64,000 bases of DNA from Beroe forskalii (taxonomy: Eukaryota > Ctenophora > Nuda > Beroida > Beroidae): positions 106,184-170,183 of the forward strand of contig WFMF01000389.1 of assembly GCA_011033025.1 (NCBI GenBank). The letters run 5' to 3'. A program made the translations under genes and the position numbers. Under the pieces are notes generated by a model. That model did not search any database, was not told the DNA's origin, and saw only the letters and a list, made by a program, of their open reading frames with translations. Below, one piece after another: positions 9,801 to 19,449 of this stretch (position 1 is its first letter; every line of letters begins with the position of its first letter).

Positions 9801-10895
9801 GTTAGAGGCATAGCATTGCAACCTGGGAGTGAGGGTTAAAGTCATAGCATTGCAACCTGAGAGTGAGGGTTAAAGTCATAGCATTGCAACCTGAGAGTGA
9901 GGGTTAGAGTCATAGCATTGCAACCTGAGAGGGGGAGTGAGGGTTAGAGTCATAGCATTGCAACCTGAGAGGGGGAGTGAGGGCTAAAGTCATAGCATTG
10001 CAACCTGAGAGTGAGGGTTAGAGTCATAGCATTGCAACCTGGGAGTGAGGGTTAGAGTCATAGCATTGCAACCTGAGAGTGAGGGTTAGAGTCATAGCAT
10101 TGCAACCTGAGAGGGGGAGTGAGGGTTAGAGTCATAGCATTGCAACCTGAGAGTGAGAGTTAGAGTCATAGCATTGCAACCTGAGAGGGGGAGTGGGGGT
10201 TAGAGTCATAGCATTGCAACCTGAGAGTGAGGGTTAGAGTCATAGCATTGCAACCTGGGAGTGAGGGTTAGAGTCATAGCATTGCAACCTGAGAGTGAGG
10301 GTTAGAGTCATAGCATTGCAACCTGAGAGGGGGAGTGAGGGTTAGAGTCATAGCATTGCAACCTGAGAGGGGGAGTGAGGGTTAGAGTCATAGCATTGCA
10401 ACCTGAGAGTGAGGGTTAGAGTCATAGCATTGCAACCTGGGAGTGAGGGTTAGAGTCATAGCATTGCAACCTGAGAGTGAGGGTTAGAGTCATAGCATTG
10501 CAACCTGAGAGGGGGAGTGAGGGTTAGAGTCATAGCATTGCAACCTGAGAGTGAGGGTTAGAGTCATAGCATTGCAACCTGAGAGTGAGAGTTAGAGTCA
10601 TAGCATTGCAACCTGAGAGTGGGGGTTAGAGTCATAGCATTGCAACCTGAGAGTGAGGGTTAGAGTCATAGCATTGCAACCTGAGAGGGGGAGTGAGGGT
10701 TATAGTCATAGCATTGCAACCTTCAGTCATAGCATTGCAACCTGAGAGTGAGGGTTAGAGTCATAGCATTGCAACCTGAGAGTGAGGGTTAGAGTCATAG
10801 CATTGCAACCTGAGAGTGAGGGTTAGAGTCATAGCATTGCAACCTGAGAGTGAGGGTTAGAGTCATAGCATTGCAACCTGAGAGAGAGGGTTAGA
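6877..10895. repeat. 34-bp minisatellite, 4 kb array
   Basis: About 4 kb of tandem units with consensus AGAGTCATAGCATTGCAACC followed by TGAGAGTGAGGGTT (34 bp). Variants of about 36-38 bp carry a GGGGGAGTG insertion. Blocks of variant units recur in the same order (for example around 7020-7560, 7790-8280 and 8480-8900), so there is higher-order structure. The unit contains AGGGTTAG, one permutation of the metazoan telomere repeat, once per copy. Short open frames here are only by-products of the repeat. The array decays at about 10895 into unique sequence. Confidence 0.97.
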
Positions 10896-12982
10896 GTCAC
10901 ACTTCAGCTGGCAACCACGCAACCTGACAGCACTAATAACAGATGACTTCCAAAATCCTCACATCCTATTCAGTTATTCCAAACATATCGTCTACGAGTA
11001 AAACATTTACTACATTAATTACTACTTTATACTCCTAAGAGAGGAATGTTAAAAAATCCAGAATTTCAATATTTCATTTTCAAAGAACGGCGAGGAATTT
11101 TAATAGAAACTCTTAAGGACTAATAATAGTTTCCGAGTATTGAGGAAACTTGGACCCATCAGGAAAGAGTAAGTGTTACCCCATTATCGAGTCTCAATAT
11201 TTGGGACGAATCTCTAACCAACACTCAACAGATGAGTTGATAAGGAGACAGGTGAGAGCGTATGATGGTTTCATCGAAAGTGTACCCCTCAAAAGTGTAC
11301 CCCGGAAAAACAGACGAATGAATATTGGCTAACGTATTGTAATCAAGATAAAACTCGGTTTGACAACAATATAAAAATGGAAAGGAAAAGATCCAGATAT
11401 CTGGAATAAATAGACTTACCTTTCAAAAGCATACTTCCCTATAGTCACCGATTTTCCCCACCCATTCAAATTACGTGTTTTACTGTGTTCTGTATGAAAC
11501 TTCTCGCTACTTTTGTACTAAAAAAGGAGAATTTCTAACTACCGAGAACACATGCCCACCCAGACAAGCCGCTTTTAAAAGGTAAGCTTCGCATCGCCAC
11601 ATAGTAATGTTGCATACATGTTAACTGTAATCAACTGTTCATTGAAATGTTGAATAAAATCCTAAAAAGGAAATGTCTAATTGAGATTTGAATTAAATGG
11701 TTGGTTGACGCAAGCATTTTGTAAATCTTAGTTTCTTAAGTATATTAGAAAAACAGAAGATATTGTGGTGCTCAATCGCTTCATTTCATTGGCTGGAGTC
11801 TGGGCACAAGTCACATTTGATACATATGGTTTAAAAAGTGTCGAGCCTATAATAAATCTTAAAGACACCTTACAACATATGCAATTAGAAAATCATTAAA
11901 TTGAGGTTAAACCTTTATTAACGAATTTATTTCAGAGAACTATTTACTGTTCTCAGCATATAATGCCTCTAAATATCATAAAGCAGCGAAAGTTAAATTA
12001 GTGTTGCGCTTTTTAAATAAGCCTCACTGCCTCAAGGTTGCGGGTCACATTAAGAGAAACACGTTACAAAAGTGATACATTCAATACGGCACACAGCTAC
12101 TTGGTATAATGAAGATAATTTCTACTTTCTCGTGATGAATGGGTGTCTCATGTGGAGAGGGAGAGAATACAGCAGATTCTGAACATCTTTTGATTTAAAG
12201 AACACATTAGAATATCGTTAAAAGCAGTGCTACTGCTACATCGGCGGCTTTCCCCAGAGCTCGTCATCAGCTCCCGAAAGCAAGGCGATCATTACTCGCA
12301 GTGAGTTCACTGATATAGATTAAATCTATGCACTGAAGTATTGCTGGACTCAATTCTCAAAGCAGCCGTATCGAACTCATGAGGCCCTCTGCGAGTTTGT
12401 TAGAATGCCCAGACGCTTACTGCTCGTTTCGGTGAGAGATGTGCTGCGAATTCCCCGGCTTGGAAGGGCTCCCCGTCGAGCAAATCACTGGGACTCCTAA
12501 AGCACAACACAATACGAAATAAGCAGATTCTAAATAAAAAGTAACGCTTCGCAAAAGAATAACAGCTGAAGTGACAATATGGGCCATCAGAAACATCCAA
12601 GCGGTGAGTATGCTACTAGTAAAAAATAAAATGAGAGCCCAGCTGACCACTTATTAGGCACAGCCGAGAGCCTTCCTCAAGGCCGCACACGAGCAATTAA
12701 GGCGGGTTGATGACGTCAATTCGTCATCTTATAAAACTTAAAGTAAGAAAACGTAAAGTAAGAACTGGAGCTCATGTGCACGAACAGCGAAACAATTCAG
12801 AGAGGGGTGACCGTAAAACTATAAAACCGGGTTTCATTTGGTAAACTAATCACAATACTCATAACTCGTAAGTGTGCGCGATGAATTGACTTACTGGCTG
12901 TTAGGTTAGAGGGTTAGAGAAACACTCGTGTGTGACTCTCATTTCCATAATATAAATATTGAAAATCTTAATTATAATTTCG
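10896..12982. other. Unique AT-rich DNA, no gene recognised
   Basis: No reading frame with recognisable domains, no tandem repeat and no clear inverted repeat were found. A CRE-like GATGACGTCAAT occurs at about 12710, too isolated to interpret. Confidence 0.5.
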
Positions 12983-13058
12983 TAAGAGCACGAATTATGT
13001 CTGTCTGTGCCGCCGTACACAATTAAAATTTGAGCTTGCCAAGAAAATATCAAGGAAA
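12983..13058 (+). repeat. Dispersed repeat R1, copy 1
   Basis: The segment from GTAAGAGCACGAATTATGTC to GAGCTTGCCAAGAAAATATC recurs inverted at 18710-18781 with small differences. A scaffold gap follows 48 bp later. Too short to classify. Confidence 0.7.
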
Positions 13059-13105
13059 ACGAAGGCTAAACAGGCTAAGTCGCGCCGTTTTCTATTGGAT
13101 CCCAA

Positions 13106-13205
13106 NNNNNNNNNNNNNNNNNNNNNNNNNNNNNNNNNNNNNNNNNNNNNNNNNNNNNNNNNNNNNNNNNNNNNNNNNNNNNNNNNNNNNNNNNNNNNNN
13201 NNNNN
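13106..13205. other. Scaffold gap of 100 N
   Basis: Exactly 100 undetermined bases, a conventional placeholder length. Distances across it should not be trusted. Confidence 0.99.
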
Positions 13206-13445
13206 GTATCTTTGCCCAGAAGGTCGTACTTAGAGTCAGCTATTTGAAAGAACCGCAATGCAGGTTTTGAAGGTAACTGGCGCCCCTTTTAGAAATCTGA
13301 TGGCACCCCTGCTACTATTTATACTTTTATAGTAGAGTATATTAAACTTGAAATAAAATGGAGCGTAAAATGCCCAAGTTATAGGTTAGCCAAAACTTGG
13401 TTCTGGGCCAAGCAACTCATATATAATTGGCAATTTTGCTCAAAA

Positions 13446-13694
13446 ATGTTTGTCATGAATGCACATAGTAAGCAGTACAAAATTCATGGCTTTGGGCAAG
13501 AAGGGGACCACAGGGCGAGGGGTCACGGAGTGTCAGCCAAGCAGAACATCCCCGGAAAGCTTTTTTACAGGAGTATAGGAGAGCATATAGATCAGCAGAA
13601 GGAGTTGGAGGGGAGGGGAAGGAGGTTTGGAACAGGGTCTACGTCTGACTGTCTGAGGGAGGTGCTGGAACATACAAGCATGCCTTATCAGTAA
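13446..13694 (+). CDS. Short open frame of unknown meaning
   Basis: An ATG-started frame of 82 codons with no domain I recognise. The DNA near 13606-13665 has an inverted, diverged counterpart near 16243-16330, and 13391-13448 likewise matches 16690-16760 inverted. The frame therefore lies inside a repeated arm flanking the Mutator-like relic and is probably not a gene. Confidence 0.1.
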   Translation: MFVMNAHSKQYKIHGFGQEGDHRARGHGVSAKQNIPGKLFYRSIGEHIDQQKELEGRGRRFGTGSTSDCLREVLEHTSMPYQ

Positions 13695-13799
13695 TTGCAG
13701 TAGCAGGTCATATTGTGTTGTCCCCTGCCACCCTTATATCATATTGGTCCCACACAACATCACACCACCTTCGGGGAGTGATAATGGTAATTGGTATGA

Positions 13800-13931
13800 T
13801 TCAATGCTTAAGTAGATTTTTGAGTGCTCCTTTATAAAATCAAATTTCATTTTAAGCTTTTTTTACACTGTAATTCAGTGGAGACCGTATAACCAAACTT
13901 ACACGGTCGCTTAAACAAGCCTGGGAGGGGT
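13800..13931 (+). mobile_element. Module T, 5'-truncated copy flanked by 19-bp direct repeats
   Basis: These 132 bp match the 3' part of the modules at 54620-55350 and 59902-60265 (AGTAGATTTTTGAGTGCTCC through GGAGACCGTATAACCAAAC to GGGAGGGGT). They lack the 5' three-way-junction part. The insertion is bracketed by identical 19-bp direct repeats, ATAATGGTAATTGGTATGA at 13781-13799 and 13932-13950. A 5'-truncated copy with a long target duplication is the usual look of retroposition. Confidence 0.75.
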
Positions 13932-14411
13932 ATAATGGTAATTGGTATGACTCGCCAAACTGCAGTATTGCGTCTCTAACATTGGTCCCACACAGTAGCA
14001 TGTTAAATGGTTCTCGGAAGCAAAGTTCACTATTTTCAACGTGTATACTCTACAAACAACATTCCAGCACCTCACTGGGTCCTTTCAGACAGATAACATA
14101 CTAGGAGACTTCTCCCTTTTCCTCCTGGTAAAGGGACACTTGACCCCCCGAGATTACATCCCCCGACACTACACCCCCTACTTCAGTACTGTAAATCTAT
14201 AGAGGAAAGCGGGGGGGGGGGTTCAAACGTCGCAGTTCGACGATTGCTGCGACATTTGACCCCCATATTACATCCCCCGATGAATAAACATAGATCAAAC
14301 GCACTGATCCGCGGCTCGACCAAGGTGTCTAAGTGCGACATTTGACCCCCCGACATCACATCCCCTCTATAGGCACAGTAACCTCTCATGCAACTGTGCT
14401 TTGGAACGGGG

Positions 14412-14685
14412 TTCATGTGTCGCACCAGCAACTGAGCTGTTCTGGAAGTGTTTCCTGGGATTGGAGCAATGGAGCAGAAGGTTGCTTCTTCCACTCGTGC
14501 AAGCGGCTGGGTGTCCAAGTTAAGGAGCATGGCCTGATGAGGGAGTACCAGCAGTTCCTGTTGCGAATGTTGTGGCTATCTTCGAGTTCCTCTCCATCAC
14601 CTTCCTGGCAGATGAGCTCCCACTTCTGGCCTACTTCGAGAGGACCTGGATCGGACTTCCAGCTGGAGGACGACGACGAAAGTGC
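14412..14685 (+). pseudogene. MULE transposase, middle fragment, copy 1
   Basis: Translated with frame changes, it shows VLEVFPGIGA, AEGCFFHSCKRLG, KEHGLMREYQ and then FEFLSITFLADELPLLAYFE. This is the GCxFH block and following region typical of MULE transposases that carry the DDE catalytic fold. It ends at a GTGCGACATTTGACCCCC motif array. Inverted counterpart: 15120-15310. Confidence 0.7.
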
Positions 14686-14779
14686 GACATTTGACCCCCC
14701 GACACTTGACCCCCCGACATTACATCCCCCGACATTACATCCCCCGACACTTGACCCCCTGTAGTTACTAAAAATGTGA

Positions 14780-15417
14780 TAGACATGATTTGGATATTGC
14801 AATAATGTTATAGAAGGTCTGGAGAAGTTCCGGAGGAGGTTCTGGACCCTGTCGTTCCTCCTTCTCTCCAGGGCAGATGACTTTAACACATCTCCTCTGG
14901 TAACACGGAACATCTTGGCTCTGGAGAGGTTCTGCTGCATCTGGAGTATCTTTAGGAGGGTCCAGATGGAGGGGTGGTGGCAAGACAGCAGGGAGTTGAA
15001 GGAGTGGTGAAAGTACTCCAGGGGCGTTGGTGGTGCGGGCAGATCCAGCCGAAGCTCTGTCACGGGCGTTCCACATGTGGAGAGGGAAGGGAAGATTGGG
15101 GAAGTCGTCGTCCTCCAGCTGGAAGTCCGATCTAGGTCCTCTAGCCACGACATCCGCAACAGGAAGGAAGGCCAGTGCCGCCAGCTTCTTCACTGTGAGC
15201 TTGAAGTCGTCGTCCTACTGGTGCTTCCTCATCAGGCCATGGTCCTTAACCAGCCGCTTGCACAAGTGGAAGAAGCAACCTTCTGCTCCAATCCCAGGAA
15301 ACACTTCCAGAACAGCCTGAAAAGAACCTTGCTCATAGTCCGACAGAAAGGCCTCGAACAACCATTGATGACTAGAAACATCTACCCATGATTTCAACTG
15401 CCTAAAAAGGTGCATTT
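14780..15417 (-). pseudogene. MULE transposase, middle to C-terminal fragment, copy 2
   Basis: On the minus strand it begins with WLFEAFLSDYEQGSFQAVLE (with the acidic residue expected of the second catalytic aspartate) and AEGCFFHLCKRLVKDHGLM. It passes through LAALAFLPVADVV and then MWNARDRASAGSARTTNA, a match to the family's conserved WN..DR...G..RTNN block. It ends with the HPSIWTLLKILQMQQNLSRAK region. At least two frame changes and stops show it is inactive. MULE transposases cut and join DNA of their own element. Confidence 0.8.
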
Positions 15418-15719
15418 ACGATTCCTTGCGTTTATTTGGTAGCAGAGGGTTCATGTTGCTTGACTCTACGTCTCAACTCAGTCGATGGTGCGACACCTGA
15501 ACCCCCGTTCCCAAGCAAAGTTGCATGGGAGTTTACTGTGCCTATAGAGGGGATGTGATGTCGGGGGGTCAAATGTCGCACTTACACACCTTGGTCAAGC
15601 CGCGGACCAGTGCGTTTGATCTATGTTTATTCATCGGGGGATGTATTGTTGGGGGGTCAAATGTCGCAGCAATCGTCGAACTGCGACGTTTGACCCCCCG
15701 CTTTCCTCTTTAGATTTAC

Positions 15720-15812
15720 ATTACTGTAGTAGGGGGTGAAGTGTCGGGGGATGTAGTGTCGGGGGATGTAATGTCGGGGGATGTAATGTCGGGGGGTCAA
15801 GTGTCCCTTTAC
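15720..15812 (+). repeat. 16-bp G-run tandem motif
   Basis: Five consecutive units of CGGGGGATGTAATGTC-type sequence place runs of five or six G about every 16 bp on the plus strand. The same motif occurs in inverted form at 14130-14180 and 14690-14765 and again at 16170-16235, always at edges of transposase pieces. G-quadruplex formation is conceivable although the loops of about 11 nt are long. Confidence 0.8.
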
Positions 15813-15815
15813 CAC

Positions 15816-16165
15816 GACGACTTCTCCCGATCTTCCCTCTCCACATGCGGAACAGAGCTTTGGCTGGATCTGCCCGCACAACCAACGCCCTGGAGTCCTT
15901 TCACCACTCCTTCAACTCCCTGCTGTTCTGCTACCACCCCTCCATCTGGACCCTCCTCAAGACACTCCAGACGCAGCAGAACCTCTCCAGAGCCAAGGTG
16001 TTCCGTGTTACCGGAGAAGACGTGTTCAAGTCATCTGTCCTGGAGAGAAGGAGGAACGACAGGATCCAGAACCTCCTCCGGAACTACTCCAGACCTTCTG
16101 CTGACACCTTCCTGACTGGAATTGCTCACAACTACATATCCAAATCCTGTCTATCACATTTTTAG
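15816..16165 (+). pseudogene. MULE transposase, C-terminal fragment, copy 3
   Basis: Plus-strand fragment with RNRALAGSARTTNALESFHH, then HPSIWTLLKTLQTQQNLSRA and a KSSVLERRRNDRIQNLLRNY tail, ending at a stop just before a motif array. It is similar to but distinct from the minus-strand copy (for example an added TGIAHN segment). It starts inside the protein, so it cannot make a working transposase. Confidence 0.8.
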
Positions 16166-16235
16166 TAACTACGGGGGTCGGATGTCGGGGGATGTAATGT
16201 CGGGGGATGTAATGTCAGGGGGTCAAATGTCGCAC

Positions 16236-16769
16236 TTTCTTCCTCCTTCCCCTCCTCATCTTGTTCCACTGTTGCAGCACCTCCCTTAGGCCCTGCTCCC
16301 ACAACCCACACCTTCTAACCCCTCTTTAACATCTGCTACCATCGCTACAACACCGCTACCAACCCCTCTTCTCCTGCCTGGTTCACTACCCTTGAGTACA
16401 CCACAGGCAAGAAAAAAGGTACCAACATCATCTGGCTTGACTTCTGATAAATTGCATGGAGAAGCAGCATGGAGACCTCTCCTTCTGAAAGTGTAAAGAA
16501 GCTGGTCGGGGGATGTCCTGTTCGGCTGATCATCCTTGACTCCTCACCCTTTGACCGTCCTCTTCTTGCCCACAACCATGAATTTATGACTAAATATGGT
16601 TTTCATACAAGACATAATAGAATTCAATTGTCTCCATAAAGTGAATATATTTTCAAGCAAAGAGAATTGTACACATGTGGGTTGTGCAGAGTACAGTACA
16701 CCTTTTGGGCAAAAAACGCCAATGCATATGAGTTGCTTATGTCCCAAGACCTAGTTTTGTGCACTTTGG
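16236..16769. other. Flank of the MULE block, inverted match to 13.3-13.7 kb
   Basis: Pyrimidine-rich sequence followed by a segment (16690-16760, with ATATGAGTTGCTT and GCCAAT) that matches 13391-13448 in inverted orientation. No gene seen. Confidence 0.5.
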
Positions 16770-17425
16770 GCTATACTTTTATTTCAAGTCCCTAATATAA
16801 AATTAACTATAAACATGGCCATTGCGGTTTTGAGCTGACTTATAAGTCTCTAAGTACGACCTTCCTGGGTCAAGATGCAAAAATGCCCTCTACAGTGTCT
16901 TGCAGGTGCCCAAATATCGGTTTTTGGCTCATAACTTCATAACATTTTTTAAGTTCATTTTTGGCCTAATGTTTATTGAAAGTCAAACATAAACATGGCC
17001 ATTGTGCTTCGTTTTATAGCCCAAAATGGAATCTCTGTGATCTTCTTAGGCTGAGATATGAATATAAACATGTGTAATTTGCTTGCGATACAAGTTGAAA
17101 AACCCGGTTTTGGTCCATAACTTTTTTTCCTGGGCATTTTGACGCATATTCACACTCAAAATTGCATAGAAACATGGTCATTGCGATTCTTTTGAGCCCA
17201 AAAGGAAGTCTCTAGGACCTTCCTAGACCAAGATACAAAATAAACATCTGTAACTTCCTTGCGATACACTGAAAAACCAGTTTTTGGTCCATAACTTTTT
17301 TCCTGGGCATTTTTAGGCCTATTCGCATTAAAAATTGCATAAAAACTTGGTCATTGCGCTTCGTTTGAGCCCAAAACGGAGTCTCTACGACCTTCTGAAG
17401 CTGAGATATGAATTTCCCCATACGC
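16770..17425. repeat. ~180-bp tandem repeat, four diverged units
   Basis: The landmark AAACATGGCCATTG (or a variant) recurs at 16812, 16992, 17171 and 17344, giving spacings of about 180, 179 and 173 bp. Each unit also carries GAGCCCAAAA, TCTCTACGACCTTC and CTGAGATATGAA-like blocks, then GGTCCATAACTTTTT and CTGGGCATTTT. The unit length is close to one nucleosome repeat, as in many satellites, but only four copies exist here. Confidence 0.85.
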
Positions 17426-17429
17426 GCTT

Positions 17430-18705
17430 AAGGGCGTGGCATGGGCGTGGCCCTACAGACATGTGTCTAGCGATACAAAAGTGGTACCAAGGTGATTCTG
17501 GACCAGAATTGCCTGGAGAACAACGTGCAACCGTCAAAAAATCTGGGCAATGAAGTGCATACACAACTACACGCTGCTACTCGAGTAATTAGGAGGTGTA
17601 GGACTCTTACCACACTAAGGCATGGGACATGACCCGAAACTAAGTTAATGACATATGAATGGTGGTCCACCTTAATAAATCATATATACTTGGGGGTGAA
17701 GAATGAATAAAATGCTAGTTAAGTTATGGAGCGGCAAAAGGAAAGATTGAATGAAAATTAACAGTTCCTAACTGCCCCATGCACAGAGCCTATTTTTCAG
17801 GACGCATATGTTTCTCTTCACATAGACAATAATCGAGAAAAATAGATAACACTAATATGCACCATTTTAACACAATAATATGAAACGTAGAAACATACAA
17901 TTTGTTAAGCTGATATCCCTTGAAAAGAAAAAGGAATTGAAGTGTCATAGTGATATGCTGGTCTTACAACAATAATTTTAACGAAAGGGGAGTGGGGGCC
18001 CTCAAAAGTCAGGGGGGCTAGAAATAATATTTTTATGGAAATTGGATTGTTATCTTTTCTTTTTTTTCCGAAGAGAATGAAATAATATAAATATACTAGC
18101 AGGCCCGATGGGCCTGCTAATACATAGTTCACTCGGCGGTGCTACGTTGGGCCGGCTAGATAATACCGGACCAAATAATAAGCTCTCAAAATTTTTAAGT
18201 TTTTATGAAGGAGCAAAATTTACCATTATTCGTTGGTAACTTTTATTAATGCTGGACCCTGAAAGTTTTGATTATTATAATTTGCTCTTGTATGATATAG
18301 TTCAATCTGAAAATTAAAACCGAGTATCATATTCATACTGAACGTTGAATTAAAGCATTGATTCACGCCAAAATCGCAATGTGCTTATGCCCAAATTAGA
18401 TTTAATGTGATTTTGCTTTTGTTCAATCTTAAATTCACATTTTTCTGTTACCATCGACCGACGTCTATCTCAGATTTATGAAGAGGTGCTATCAGAAACA
18501 GCCTCCACGATGCCAGCCATAAGGTCGTCCTCTGTCTTCAGATCTTGAATTTCAAACAAAAACCAGTAAACACGCCGTTCTTTCAAACGTTAAAATGCAG
18601 CAGTCAACAACGGAACAGAAAGCACTCGCATAGAACTGATCATAATCTGCACGTGCAAAAAATTTGTTTCCATAGCAACGGTACCATTATGCACATTTTC
18701 CCCAT
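17430..18705. other. Unrecognised AT-rich DNA with one short hairpin
   Basis: No reading frame of note. At 18098-18120 a perfect 10-bp hairpin (TAGCAGGCCC, loop GAT, then its complement) stands out in AT-rich surroundings. No function can be assigned. Confidence 0.4.
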
Positions 18706-18709
18706 TCGT

Positions 18710-18781
18710 TTCTCTTGATATTTTCTTGGCAAGCTCAAATTTAAACTGTGCACCCGCACAGACATAATTCACGTGCTCTTA
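18710..18781 (-). repeat. Dispersed repeat R1, copy 2
   Basis: Inverted counterpart of 12983-13058, sharing GATATTTTCTTGGCAAGCTC and CAGACATAATTC. Confidence 0.7.
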
Positions 18782-19440
18782 CCAAATTATATATAAGATT
18801 CTGAGAAAGCACTAGAGGTGCATCATCACCAATAGTGTATCACAATTTCACAAAGCATCATCAATATAATTTAAGCTTAAAAAGTAAAAAAGTAAAATAA
18901 AAAATATATTATAAGTCCTGATCATCAATCATTATAAATTATCCAAGTGTTTAAAAAAACAATCCCTGTCATTAAAAAAGCCCCAATAAGGAATGAAAAT
19001 TGGATTGTTATCTCAAACTTTCAAATTATTCTGCCAGGTTCCAATCGCCCTTAATTTTTAACACTCCTCCTTTTAGCAGTTCCCCCAGAATTATATTGAA
19101 ATTGGAACATTAACTTCCCCTGCAAAATAAGGATCCGTAACATGGAGTAATTTCTTCCTAAGCCCCCATAGGTGTGTGTACGCGCCGCGTGCAACCCACA
19201 CAGGGATACACGTGCAGTTTAGCAAAGTAATTTCAAACAAACAAGAATTGCGCCTGCCGACACAATTCTTGTCTGTCCATTGTTCCCTTATGCAGGCGCT
19301 TAATTTCCCTCCCCCGCGATGCTTGATGTCTTGTAACTCAACATTTTGGAAATTCTAGTCTTAACGACCTGGGCAACAAGCTTATTTGAGTATCGTGCCA
19401 TTGTGTATTTCGAAATCTAACTGCTGAATTAAACTTATTA
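18782..19440. other. Unrecognised DNA containing a copy of dispersed repeat R2
   Basis: Mostly AT-rich. At about 19145-19215 lies an inverted copy of a GC-rich repeat (R2) also found at about 36735-36800 and 42580-42675. Shared blocks are GTATATCC, TTGCGCGG-like and ACACACCTATG. Its origin is unknown. Confidence 0.5.
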
Positions 19441-19449
19441 CTGAAAATT

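Larger units (their letters stand above)
14120..16235. mobile_element. Mutator-like element relic in nested inverted arrangement
   Basis: The block carries three pieces of a Mutator-like (MULE) transposase on alternating strands, bordered by arrays of CCCCCGACATTACATC-type motifs. The arm at 14120-14690 is an inverted copy of about 15120-15815, with centre near 14.97 kb. Diverged inverted matches extend further out (13391-13448 with 16690-16760). The motif arrays (14690-14765, 15720-15812, 16170-16235) sit at piece boundaries and resemble subterminal repeats of the element. Whether this is one fold-back MULE or two copies inserted head-to-head is unclear. Confidence 0.7.

Noticed and set aside
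6877-10895. Internal telomere (TTAGGG tract)
   Set aside because: Only one telomere-like octamer occurs per 34-bp unit; there are no consecutive TTAGGG repeats.
11150-11332. A 60-codon frame in the 11-13 kb unique region
   Set aside because: No recognisable domain, no start or splice context, and of a length expected by chance.
14413-15159. A 248-codon minus-strand frame as a gene in its own right
   Set aside because: It mixes true MULE transposase sequence with an out-of-frame part and translated motif repeats (GGSSVGGSNV-like). It is treated as a transposase relic.
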